Shown piece after piece: positions 10,681 to 20,801 of a DNA stretch of 64,000 nucleotides. Below the pieces are notes generated by a model, which was given only the letters and a program-made list of their open reading frames with translations, had not been told where the DNA came from and ran no database searches. The DNA comes from Sorghum bicolor (taxonomy: Eukaryota > Streptophyta > Magnoliopsida > Poales > Poaceae): the NCBI RefSeq assembly GCF_000003195.3, contig NC_012871.2, forward strand, positions 46,013,110 to 46,077,109, read 5' to 3'. A program made the translations under genes and the position numbers. Positions within the stretch are counted from its first letter, which is position 1. Each line of letters starts with the position of its first letter.

Positions 10681-12837
10681 TCATCTCAAGTTGGAGAAGT
10701 CAAGTATGTTCAATTCTTTTCTCAACTTGCAAAATCTCTTGTCAGCAAGTGGCTTTGTGAAGATGTCGGCTAATTGATCTTCGGTGCCAAAGCTTTCAAT
10801 GCTAATATCACCCTTTTGTTGATGGTCTCTTATGAAGTGGTGCCTTATGTCAATGTGCTTGGTTCTTGAATGTTGAACCGGATTTTATGTCATTTTGATT
10901 GCACTCTCATTGTCACATAGCAAAGGCACACCTTGAATTTGATTCTAAAGTCATTCAAAGTAGCTTTCATCCAAAGCAATTGTGCACAACAACTACTGGC
11001 ACTAATATATTCGGCCTCGGCGGTTGATAGTGCAACAGTATTTTGTTTCTTTGATGACCCTGAAACTAGAGACCTTCCTAGCAATTGACAAGTGCCACTT
11101 GTGCTCATTCTATCAATCTTGCATCCACCATAATCGAAGTCTGAATATCCAATCAACTCAAAGTTAGACCCCTTGGGATACCATAATCCAACATCATGAG
11201 TGCCCTTGAGATACCTCAATATTCTTTTGGTTGCCTTCCAGTGACTCTCTCTAGGTGAAGCTTGGTATCTTGCACATTTGCACAAACTAAACATCACATC
11301 CGGCCTTGATGCGGTGACATAGAGCAAACTTCCAATCATAGACCGGTATAGCTTTTGATCTACCATGTTGCCACTTGCATCACTACCTAATTGATCATTT
11401 GTGCCCATAGGTATGCTCATTGGTTTATCCTCTTGCAACCCAAACTTCTTGATCATGTCCTTGATGTACTTGCCTTGACTTACAAAAGTGCCATCCTTCA
11501 TTTGCTTGATTTGAAGACCAAGGAAGTAACTAAGCTCTCCTATCATGGACATCTCAAACTCATTAGCCATCATTCTTCCAAACTCTTCACAAAAGTCTTG
11601 ATTGGTTGATCCAAAGATGATATCATCAACATAGATTTGCAACACGTCATTGCCTAGTTTCTTGGTGAAGAGGGTAGTGTCATCCTTTCCCATCTTGAAC
11701 CCCTTAGAGAGAAGAAAATCTCTCAATCTCTCATACCATGCTCTAGATGCTTGCTTCAAACCATACAATGCCTTCTTGAGCTTGTAAATATGGTTGAGTT
11801 TCTTATCATCTTCAAAACCGGGAGGTTGTTCAACATAAACCAACTCATTGATGTATCCATTGAGAAATGTACTCTTCACATCCATTTGATAGAGCTTGAT
11901 GTTGTGGGCACAAGCATAGGCTAACAATATTCTAATTGCCTCCAATCTTGCAACCGGTGTATATGTTTCCCCAAAGTCAAGACCTTCAACTTGAGTGTAG
12001 CCTTGTGCTACTAATCTTGCTTTGTTTCTCACAACTACACCGTTTTGATCTTGCTTGTTTCTAAAGACCCACTTGGTACCAATCACATTGTAGTTCTTTG
12101 GCCTCTCAACAAGCTCCCACACTTGATTCTTTGTGAAGTTGTTCAATTCCTCATGCATGGTATTTACCCAATCGGAATCCTTCAATGCATCTTCTATTCT
12201 CTTTGGTTCTTCAAATGAGACAAATGAATTGTGCTCACAAAAGGATGCTAGCCTTGATCTTGTTTGTACACCACTTTGAATACCACCAATGACTTGATCT
12301 AATGGATGATCCCTTGCTATGCTTGTAGGTTGGTGTATTGGGAGTTGATTGCATCCACTAGCTTGACTTTGATGTTGATCATCATCATGAGAGTCACTAG
12401 TACTAGCTTGATTTGTATCAATTTGCACTTCTTGATTGATCATGTGAATGTCATTATCATCATCAACTTGCATCGGCCTTATGTCACCAACATCCATGTT
12501 CTTCATTGCATTTGCCAATTGATCTCCTCTCACATCATCAAGATTTTGAGCTTCATTTTGAGATCCTTCAGTTTCATGAAACTCAACATCATGGACTTCT
12601 TCCAATGTTCTAAACTCTATATGCCATGCTTGTGGTGGAATAACCAAGTAAGAACCCTTCATCACATTTCTTCTCAAACTTGCTCAATCTTGTGCCTTTC
12701 TTGTGAATGTAGCATTTGCACCAAAATACTTTATATGCAATGTTGGGCTTTCTTCCATTCAATAGCTCATATGGTGTCTTCCCAAGCTTTCCATGGCAAT
12801 AGAGACGATTGCTACAATAGCAAGCCGTGTTGATAGC
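10681..12837 (-). pseudogene. pol: Sirevirus C pol: integrase C-terminus, reverse transcriptase, RNase H
   Basis: Minus-strand Ty1/copia pol interrupted at 12837 by element D. The first part (12837 to about 12640) reads as integrase C-terminal region (P-Y-E-L-L-N-G-R-K-P). A frameshift near 12640 leads into a long open frame (12677-10890) with the copia RT. The RT carries the K-W-V-F-R-N-K segment, [20 protein letters not shown] and the catalytic YVDD loop. RNase H follows ([15 protein letters not shown]). Another frameshift near 10925 and an in-frame stop separate the RNase H C-terminus ([15 protein letters not shown]), which runs to a stop at 10681. The RT motifs look intact, but the frame breaks make the copy non-functional. 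Confidence 0.9.
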
Positions 12838-13259
12838 TGTTGATGGTCCTTAATGCTCACATTTAACCATCAACTAATCATAGAAAAGGATCCAAATGCA
12901 ACCAACACCTAGACTTAGGGTTTTATCTGACAGAATTCTACAAGTTTTGGTGTTTGTCTATTTCTGCAGGGGGTTATCAGGAAATACGGAAGAAAGGCCC
13001 AGACGTCGGGTTTACATAGAGATATTAACGTGCCGCGCAATTTTCTATCATCTAGAAGACTCCAGAAGCCACGGGAAGGAAGCGGAGGCCGAGAGGGCTC
13101 AGGGACAGGGCGCCCGCCGAAGTCCTGAGGGCACCCGCCCTGGTGTTCTGCCCAATCACGTCCAAACTCGCGGATCGTGCTCCACCGACCTAAAGGATCA
13201 AGGATAACCGTTGAATCAATGTTGGTTTGATCCAACGGCCCATATTCACTTGAAGGGAC

Positions 13260-13266
13260 TATAAAA
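13260..13266 (+). promoter_or_regulatory. TATA box in 5' LTR of element D
   Basis: TATAAAA after CACTTGAAGGGAC. The same block with the same spacing occurs in all three E LTRs. It is 426 bp upstream of the conserved hairpin. Confidence 0.65.
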
Positions 13267-13350
13267 CCAGACCCCCTGGCCCCTGGAGATCATACCTCTT
13301 CTACAGAATCAAAGCTAGGGTTTCAATTCTTCATCCAAGTTGAGAGGATC

Positions 13351-13453
13351 CCTCTAGTTCTTCTAGTTCTACCTCTAGTTCATCTAGATCTAGTTCTAGT
13401 TCATCTAGTTCTAGTTCTAGTTCCTCTAGTTCTAGTTCTAGTTAGTTCTAGTT
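13351..13453 (+). repeat. TCTAGT-type tandem repeat in the D leader
   Basis: About 100 bp made of TCTAGT/TCTAGTTC units with small variants, downstream of the TATA box and so transcribed. The second copy is in the 3' LTR at 19782-19884. Confidence 0.8.
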
Positions 13454-13685
13454 GTAATTTAGAAAATAGAGAGAGAGAAGAGGAGAGCGGAGGAGGAGCC
13501 GGATCTGTCGGATGTTCCTCAACATTATACTTTTGCAGCATCTGGTTCGTTCTTCATCGTTCTCCAGGTTCTTCAATTCATAATTCCTGAGTTCTCTAAT
13601 TACTTTTATTTACATTCAAGTTATTTATTGGATTCCCGCTTGCATCAAGTGCTGTAGTATTTATAACGCTAGAGTAGTAATTAAT

Positions 13686-13708
13686 AGATTAGACGTGGTG
13701 TTTAGTCT
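13686..13708 (+). other. Conserved leader hairpin, D copy
   Basis: AGATTAGAC pairs with GTTTAGTCT (9 bp including G-U pairs) around the loop GTGGT. GTGACAG follows at 13765-13771. The 3' LTR copy is at 20117-20139. Confidence 0.7.
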
Positions 13709-14123
13709 TGCAATTACCTGGAATTGCACCCAATCCTGCGGATTGTTATGGTAGCCTTAGGGTAGTGACAGCCCTAACGGTCGACGTATTCCACCACGTT
13801 CAGATCGATGTTTGTAGGACCGTAGTCAGACCTTCCTAGCCCCCTTCTCATCTCTTTCTGTGGTTAGTGCTCTGATGTCCGGATATAGATAATCTTGAAG
13901 TAATTCTTGATTTTCAGATCAACTAGAGAACTCTCAAGAAACTTCCTCTCTTCCCACCAAAAATAATTATATATTTATCCTTGGGCGATCTTAGATCTTA
14001 ATTAGTACACTCACGTTCTCTGTGGAAAATCGATACTCTGGAATACTCCCGGGTGAAGGCTACATCGGTATCCGTGCGCTTGCGGATTTTTCTGTTTGCG
14101 TTTAAAATACCCAACAAGCTTTC

Positions 14124-14141
14124 TAGCGCCGTTGCCGGGGA
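14124..14141 (+). other. Primer-binding site of element D (tRNA-Asp type)
   Basis: TAGCGCCGTTGCCGGGGA, one base different from the complement of the plant tRNA-Asp(GUC) 3' end used by A and E (TGGCGCC...). It begins 8 bp after the LTR end. Confidence 0.85.
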
Positions 14142-15879
14142 ACGGTAGCTGTGCTAGTTTTGAACTAAGTCGTCCGTGTATCCTTTTTCTTTTCCTTTTT
14201 TACCACACTCACCTTATCATTTTCACCATACCACATGGATTTCACTCTAAGCATTAATGAGCAAGGAATTTATTTCATAGCCACTTCATTTACTCCATGC
14301 TCATATGCAACATCTTCACAATCCATTGGTCTCTCCAACATCACCACATTCGAGATCTCCAACCCCCACTTCCTTTCTATTCATAAAAACTTTAAAAGGG
14401 CGGTTGTCGATGCATATGTCTATATTAAATATTGTAGATCTCGTTGAGTTGATCTTGATATAGGTCAGCGTTGGAGGGGAAACCACTTCGCTGACATAAA
14501 TTGATGGTTTCCCAAGGACAAGCTTAGTGTCCTAAAACAAGCACTGATCAGATTGTAACATGAGCTTTTAATTATTTGCAACATTACCTTGTGTGTTGAG
14601 CATATAAGGATAATTGTAAAAATATCCCTTCGGGTATTCTTGTCACTAACCTTTTCAGGATTGGAGCAAGAAGATCGGATGAATGACAAGCACAAGGTAT
14701 GTCCAACCAATCATCATACAACATTGAATTAAATTCATCCAAACTTGAATTTGGCAAAATTCAAGCCTGGGGGAGTACTTTACATAAAAACATCCTTTGC
14801 CATGTTGCTATGTTGGTTGTCCCTACCTTTGAGACATGCTCAATTTGTCAAATACTAATCACACTACTTCATCTCCACTTAAGTAGATCTCTATAAATGC
14901 TCTCATACCACCTTTATTTACTTTAGTATATGTCTAGGTTTGGAGTAGTTTCATTTATCTCTTAATTAAGCATGGTGCTTAGTTTAGGGTTGATGATCTT
15001 ACTTCCAAGGGAGTTTAAATTAAGCATGATGCTTAGGTTAAAATGCCCTCCTAAATCAATTTAGACATGGTGTCTAGGTTGATCTTTGAGCCGGTAGTAT
15101 GCTATAGTAGATACTGGATATTTTGTTGGACTAACCCCTGCAGGAAAACATTCAATATCGACCTGGGAAGTCCTGAGATACAAACTCATTGGAGATAAAG
15201 GAGACACATGAAGTTTAACAATTTGTACAAGAAGGACATAGCTCATTCATCATAAAGAGATGATCTATGGAGGGTGCCACAAACACGATTCACAACCGCT
15301 AAAAAAGGAAAGCTTCCACAAGGTGATACTGTACCATCACTCTTCAAGTAAGGTAATATCTTAAGGTATTTGACTATCACTTCTATAAGCTTCTCCTTAT
15401 TTCTGGCGTTCACATGAATAAAAGAGACAAACATGTATGATTTACAACTCTAGATCAACCAACCCAATCGATTCAACATGTTTAGTCCTTCCACCTTTGT
15501 GATCCCACACTCCTAATCATATGAACTAAAATGTTGCACACTCAATCTTTGGAAAATGATAGTCAAGTAAAGAAGAAAAAAATTTACTTAGATAGATTAT
15601 CTTTCCATAAGGTTGAGTGATCTGATCTGACAAATGTTTTAAATCCTACACTCATGATCTTATTATCCATCAACTTTGTCTTGCTCACTATGCTTAAGGT
15701 TAGAGAAGAACAAATACATTTTTTGGTTCTGTTGGTGTTTTCCACCAACAGGGCCCATGCACTTGATCTCTGCCTTGTCTCTACGAGCAGGTACACTTCG
15801 AGCAAAATATGAAGGAGTTTTACAACTCCCAGACTCCACCAAGTGAAGAACCTAGATCTACGAGCACAAACACAGTGGA
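14142..15879 (+). other. Leader and unassigned internal region of element D
   Basis: About 1.7 kb between the primer-binding site and the first recognisable coding trace. It holds one 70-codon frame (14235-14447) and several stop-rich stretches. Where E has its gag domain, D has no recognisable gag, so this part looks like replaced or heavily decayed sequence. A short tract CTGGGGGAG at about 14767 resembles the polypurine motif. Confidence 0.5.
14235..14447 (+). CDS. Small unrecognised ORF in the leader of element D
   Basis: Seventy codons from ATG 14235, about 93 bp after the primer-binding site, the position where a gag start would be expected. The middle is Ser/Thr/Ile-rich (T-S-S-Q-S-I-G-L-S-N-I-T-T-F) and the end is basic (Y-C-R-S-R). 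It does not match the gag N-termini of A or E, and I recognise no domain. It could be the surviving start of a different gag or a chance frame. Confidence 0.25.
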   Translation: MDFTLSINEQGIYFIATSFTPCSYATSSQSIGLSNITTFEISNPHFLSIHKNFKRAVVDAYVYIKYCRSR

Positions 15880-16976
15880 GATACTAGACACCCAGGCAAT
15901 CACTGCCCTGAGATGCTTGAGGATGTAACTACTGGAGTAACCCTATTGTGGAAGTAATTACTGACCTTCTGCCGGTCAAGAGAGACGATCCAGGATGCCC
16001 CGTTATCCTGATATCCATCGGCATGGTGGACTTCCCAGAAGCACTCTGCGACTTTGGCTCCAGCGTCAACATTATGCCCAGGGTGCTCTATGAAAAAAAT
16101 CTTTACACATCCTTTATTAGAAACAACCATGTGTGTTGCAGCCTGCAGATCGGACACTAAGTTTCCCAAAGGGAATATTGAAGAACCTCTACGTTAGAGT
16201 TGGTACCTTTTACGCTCCAGTAGACTTCGTGGTGATAGAGACTGGTACTGATGAGAGGGCACCCATCATCCTAGGGAGGCCATTCCTGAACACCTCGGGA
16301 GCTGTCATCTACGCTAGTGCTGCCAAGATCTGTTCCTACATCAAGGGGAGGAAGGAGACGTTTTCCTTCAAGAACAAGACTACACAAATCTCAGAGCAAT
16401 CCCGACATGAACCAAGGAAGAGGACCAACAGGAGGAATAGGAATAAGCAAATGTGGACCAAGTCAGCTAAGATGGTCACTGCAGTTCATGGAGGTCAAGA
16501 TCGTCGACTTAAGTCACTGTTCTTAACCAAAAAGGATGACCTAGGTATGCCAAGCATCCAGTGCTCCATTAATAGATACAACTTCCAGAAGACGCTTTGC
16601 GACACTGGGTCAGGCGTCAACATAATGGCCGCAGTCACATATGAGCTCCTATTTGGAACCATGCCCCTAAAACCGACATACATTCAGCTCCAGATTGCAG
16701 ATCAAACATTCCGAAAGGTTGAAGGTTATTGACATGGGAGAAGACGAGTACAATCCACCCACCATCCTTGGAAGACTGTTCCTCAGCACATTTAAAGCAA
16801 TCATCTACATTGGAACAGGAGAAGTCCACATGCACTTCCCCTCTGAGAAGGTACACTGCTATTTTACTGACCCTAACTATATAGTTGAAGACTCTAAGCA
16901 GGTTAGGACAAGAAGAAGACGACACAACCACAATGAGAGGAGGCAAAATCATCAAGGACGGATGGGTAGACTATGA
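15880..16976 (+). pseudogene. Broken gag-protease of element D with two retropepsin domains
   Basis: Related to the gag-protease of E. It starts within the zinc-knuckle region (15880-15930 matches E around 47800-47850) and then jumps across about 400 bp that are present in E, straight to the first protease. Protease 1 has CDFGSSVNIM (about 16048) and ILGRPFL. After a basic Lys/Arg-rich linker, protease 2 has CDTGSGVNIM (about 16597) and an ILGRLFL-type motif near 16760. Several frameshifts and stops split it into frames at 15948-16160, 16133-16732 and 16695-16976. The second protease is in a shifted frame after about 16725. It is not translatable as one protein. Confidence 0.75.
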
Positions 16977-19253
16977 AGGAGAAGTCGTAAGGTCTGAAGA
17001 CATACAACTTGAATAGAACTAGCACCGAGTCAGGTGTGGAGAAAGAAGATAGTTATACATGAAGAGCAGGCGCCGCCGGAACCACCGACTATGCCATCCA
17101 GCGAATCCCAGGACGACTGAGAAAACAGAGAGTCCCGTTCGGAGGACTTAAAAACACTGAACGCCTTGCTAAGAGGTAAACTTGGTAGTTATCCTTTTCC
17201 TTTCAATTATTTTAGTTAATCAGGTTCATATCATCTTGAAAAGAAAATAAAAATGTTAAAAAAATAGTAAGCCCCATGTGAGTATGCTCATGGCATAAAA
17301 CCCATAAGTACATTCACTGTGGTGGCGTAAAAATAAAATAAATATATTCCTGTCCTATAAAAATAAAATTATAAAAATAAATTTATGATCCTACTAAAGA
17401 GAGTAACATTTATTGAGGAGGCTCAATATGATAAAGGCTAGATATTTATGCTAACACTTAACCAGTTCCGCAAAACTTTGTTGTCTATTTGAGCTCCACA
17501 AAATTCAAGGATCAAAGAAGACTAGCAGACGGAGGACATCCTACTCACTGTCAGGGTGCTGCCGACATTCAAATACACCTCTACCACCTGCTAGTTACAT
17601 CAAATTACGTCAAAATCCAGCTTGGGGGAGAGCACCCTCATTTATCCAGCTAAGTATTTTACTCATGTTTATATTTTACTCAAATAATAAAAAGATGCAT
17701 AATCATAAAAACCCAAATAAAGATTTTGTGCTTATATATATCTTTACTTAGTTTGCTAAATAAATAAATAAATAAAGTTTGCTATGAACCCTCATGATAA
17801 GCTCTCATATGGAAATGATGAATAGTTGCTCTGCCATGACTAGTTCTCAAAATTGAAATCTCTCTCAAGTTTATGCATGACTGGTATTAATTAAGATTTG
17901 CTCTAAACCTGAACTTGTGGGGAGAGTACTTGATCTAAAGTCTAAGTCGTTAACAGATATGATATGGGAAGGTTGAGCTGCTGTTTATCTGTTCCTAGAG
18001 ATGCTAGAATTCTGGAGAATTTTATCTTTGAAAATCTTTAAAATATTGCATGATGAGTTCCTGTATGATGAGAGTTTAAAATCCTACCACAGCCATATAT
18101 ACATGCTTATTAGACTATGAACCATTCATTTACTTTTTACTGCTTATGAGCATTGAGTGTGGTCAAGCTGTGTAGACCCTTAGGAGCTTGTCATGTGGTT
18201 AAATCAAGATTCACTTGCACGTTCACTCATACATGCTGCTTCTACCCGGAAGTACGCATCCACATATATCCACCCATTTCCATCTCTAGAATCACCTAAA
18301 AATATTCTACTCCTAATCCAGGAGAGAATAGCCAAAAACATTTATGTTTTCCCCTGTGAAATAAATGCTCAAGTTATCTTGGTTACTACCACTTGCTACA
18401 TTATTTCAAAAGATGAGTGCTCTAAAAAAGAAAAAAAGATACGAGAAAATAAAAAGGGGCAAGTGCCTGGAACCTCGAAAGAAAAGAAAAAAGTGAGACG
18501 AGAGGTAAAATTGGACAAGTATCCGACAGTAGAATTAGGGGTACAAGATACCCACCTGAGAGGAAAGAAAAAGAAAATACAGAGCATCTCATTCTCCCCA
18601 AAAGTTTCAAAAGAGCAAGGAAGGTATGTATTCCCTCAAAAGAGCAAAAGTAGAATTAGACTTTCACCATTATTTTCACCACCATACACCATTTATTTGC
18701 CACACATGCACATCTTGATTTGACTTATTGACTTGTTTCTCTGGATCCATGGTTTGACTATGCAATAAATGTCTTGTAAGTATGTATACCTTATCTCCCA
18801 CCTATGAGCTTCAGATATCAAAAGCCTTATTAGAGTAGGGTGAGAGAGAAGGCAATGTCACTATGCCTCATACAAAAAATACTACATACTTTGAGAGAAG
18901 GCATGCACCTTTATTGCCTTGGTAAGGATCCAGAAATACCACAAAAGAGAGACCAGAGAGAGTCATACAAGGAATCTTTGAGTTTTATTTGAAAATCTGC
19001 AAAAACTCCAGAGCTATAGTTAATCGAAGAACAAGAGACATGGTGCTTGACTAGACCGTTCTATCTTTTAACTGCTCAAGACACAAGTGACGGTTACAAG
19101 CCCCATGGTGGAAGGTAAAATGAGTAAGTTTAAATCTTAACAGTTTACCCTAACCCAGAGATGAGATCTTGTTTGAACGCATGTGTATTTTTAAGGCATA
19201 AAACCACTGCAGAAACTCTTGAGTCCATCTTTGCTCAGGGACGAGCAAAGGTT
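16977..19253 (+). other. 3' noncoding internal region of element D
   Basis: About 2.3 kb with no coding domain but with blocks conserved in A and E. These are a polypurine-like AGCTTGGGGGAG near 17621, the CCTACCACAGCCATAT block near 18085, a predicted branched hairpin region at about 18410-18600, and GGGACGAGCAAAGGTTAAGC just before the real polypurine tract. The 176-codon frame at 18193-18723 crosses these blocks, is Lys-rich by composition and is not considered a gene. Confidence 0.65.
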
Positions 19254-19268
19254 AAGCTTGAGGGAGCT
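19254..19268 (+). other. Polypurine tract of element D
   Basis: AAGCTTGAGGGAGCT directly before the 3' LTR; one G of the usual G-run is replaced by A. Confidence 0.8.
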
Positions 19269-20547
19269 TGTTGACGGTCCTTAATGCTCACATTTAACCA
19301 TCAACTAATCATAGAAAAGGATCCAAATGCAACCAACACCTAGACTTAGGGTTTTATCTGACAGAATTCCACGAGTTTTGGTGTTTGTCTATTTCTGTAG
19401 GGGGTTATCAGGAAATACGGAAGAAAGGCCCACACATCGGGTTTACATAGAGATATTAACGTGCCGCGCAATTTTCTATCATCTAGAAGACTCCAGAAGC
19501 CACGGGAAGGAAGCGGATGCCGAGAGGGCTCAGGGACAGGGCGCCCGCCGAAGTCCTGAGGGCGCCTGCCCTGGAGTTCTGCCCAATCACGTCCAAACTC
19601 GCGGATCGTGCTCCACCGACCTAAAGGATCAAGGATAACCGTTCAATCAATGTCGGTTTGATCCAACGGCCCATATTCACTTGAAGGGACTATAAAACCA
19701 GACCCCCTGGCCCCTGGAGATCATACCTCTTCTACAGAATAAAAGCTAGGGTTTCAATTCTTCATCCAAGTAGAGAGGATCCCTCTAGTTCTTCTAGTTC
19801 TACCTCTAGTTCATCTAGATCTAGTTCTAGTTCATCTAGTTCTAGTTCTAGTTCCTCTAGTTCTAGTTCTAGTTAGTTCTATTTGTAATTTAGAAAATAG
19901 GGAGAGAGAAGAGGAGAGCGGAGGAGGAGCCGGATCTGTCGGATCTTCCTCAACATTATACTTTTGCAGCATCTGGTTCGTTCTTCATCGTTCTCTAGGT
20001 TCTTCAATTCATAATTCCTGAGTTCTCTAATTACTTTTATTTACATTCAAGTTATTTATTGGATTCCCGCTTGCATCAAGTGCTCTAGTCTTTATAACGC
20101 TAGAGTAGTAATTAATAGATTAGACGTGGTGTTTAGTCTTGCAATTACCTGGAATTGCACCCAATCCTGCGGATTGTTGTGGTAGCCTTAGGGTAGTGAC
20201 AGCCCTAACGGTCGATGTATTCCACCACGTTCGGATCGCTGTTTGTAGGACCGTAGTCAGACCTTCCTAGCCCCCTTCTCATCTCTTTCTGTGGTTAGTG
20301 CTCTGATGTCCCGATATAGATAATCTTGAAGTAATTCTTAATTTTTAGATCAACTAGAGAACTCTCAGGAAACTTCCTCTCTTCCCACCAAAAATAATTA
20401 TATAGTTATCCTTGGGCAATCTTAGATCTTAATTAGTACACTCACGTTCTCTGTGGAAAATCGATACTCTGGAATACTCCCGGGTGAAGGCTACATCGGT
20501 ATCCATGCGCTTGCGGATTTTTCTGTTTGCGTTTAAAATACCCAACA
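19269..20547 (+). mobile_element. 3' LTR of element D
   Basis: Same length (1279 bp) and layout as the 5' LTR. It starts TGTTGACGGT and ends ACCCAACA, followed by the target duplication ATAGC. The inverted subterminal copy has one mismatch here. Confidence 0.92.
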
Positions 20548-20801
20548 ATAGCTTCACTCCAAAATGAATGACTAACATTGTATTCACTAAGCATTGATCT
20601 AGCCATGTCAATCAAGGTTCTATTCTTTCTTTCAACTACAACATTGGATTGAGGAGTGTATGTTGGAGAGAATTGATGTCCAATATGAAGATCATCACAC
20701 AAATCCTCAATTCTTGTGTTCTTGAACTCACTAACATTGTCACTTCTAATCTTCTTGATAGTAGTTTCAAATTCATTTTGCACTCTCTTGACAAAAGACT
20801 T
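20548..20801 (-). pseudogene. pol: Sirevirus C pol: central integrase fragment
   Basis: Minus-strand piece of C between elements B and D. It carries the second and third catalytic regions of a copia integrase: I-R-S-D-N-V-S-E-F (usual form R-S-D-N-G-x-E-F) and N-V-V-V-E-R-K-N-R-T-L (usual N-G-V-V-E-R-K-N-R). In both places Gly is replaced by Val while the acidic residue is kept. Its two ends join exactly, at the target duplications, to the protease/integrase part at 43114 and to the RT part at 12837. Confidence 0.9.

Larger units (their letters stand above)
12838..14116 (+). mobile_element. 5' LTR of element D
   Basis: Begins TGTTGATGGT and ends ACCCAACA. GTTGATGGT at 12839-12847 is matched by its inverted copy ACCATCAAC at 12866-12874. 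TATA box at 13260, a TCTAGT-type repeat at 13351-13453, the conserved hairpin at 13686-13708, GTGACAG at 13765 and the U5 block at 14031-14096. The U3 start is very like that of E's LTR. Open frames within it (for example 12896-13207) recur in the 3' LTR and are not genes. Confidence 0.92.
12838..20547 (+). mobile_element. Element D: complete but non-autonomous Athila/Tat-like LTR retrotransposon
   Basis: Two 1279-bp LTRs (12838-14116 and 19269-20547) are flanked by the 5-bp duplication ATAGC (12833-12837, 20548-20552). The element interrupts the integrase of C. It has a tRNA-Asp-type primer-binding site at 14124, a polypurine tract at 19254-19268 and only a broken gag-protease region inside. 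The LTRs differ at roughly 30 sites by eye (about 2.5%), clearly older than A or E. Its U3 and internal noncoding regions are related to those of E. Confidence 0.93.

Noticed and set aside
12896..13207. 103-codon frame in the D LTR (also 19327-19638) and the related 122-124-codon frames in the E LTRs
   Set aside because: Lies in U3 upstream of the TATA box and so is not in the main transcript; conserved as promoter DNA.
18193..18723. 176-codon Lys-rich frame in the 3' region of D
   Set aside because: Not open in the matching region of E, and the DNA there is better explained by A-rich linkers and hairpins.
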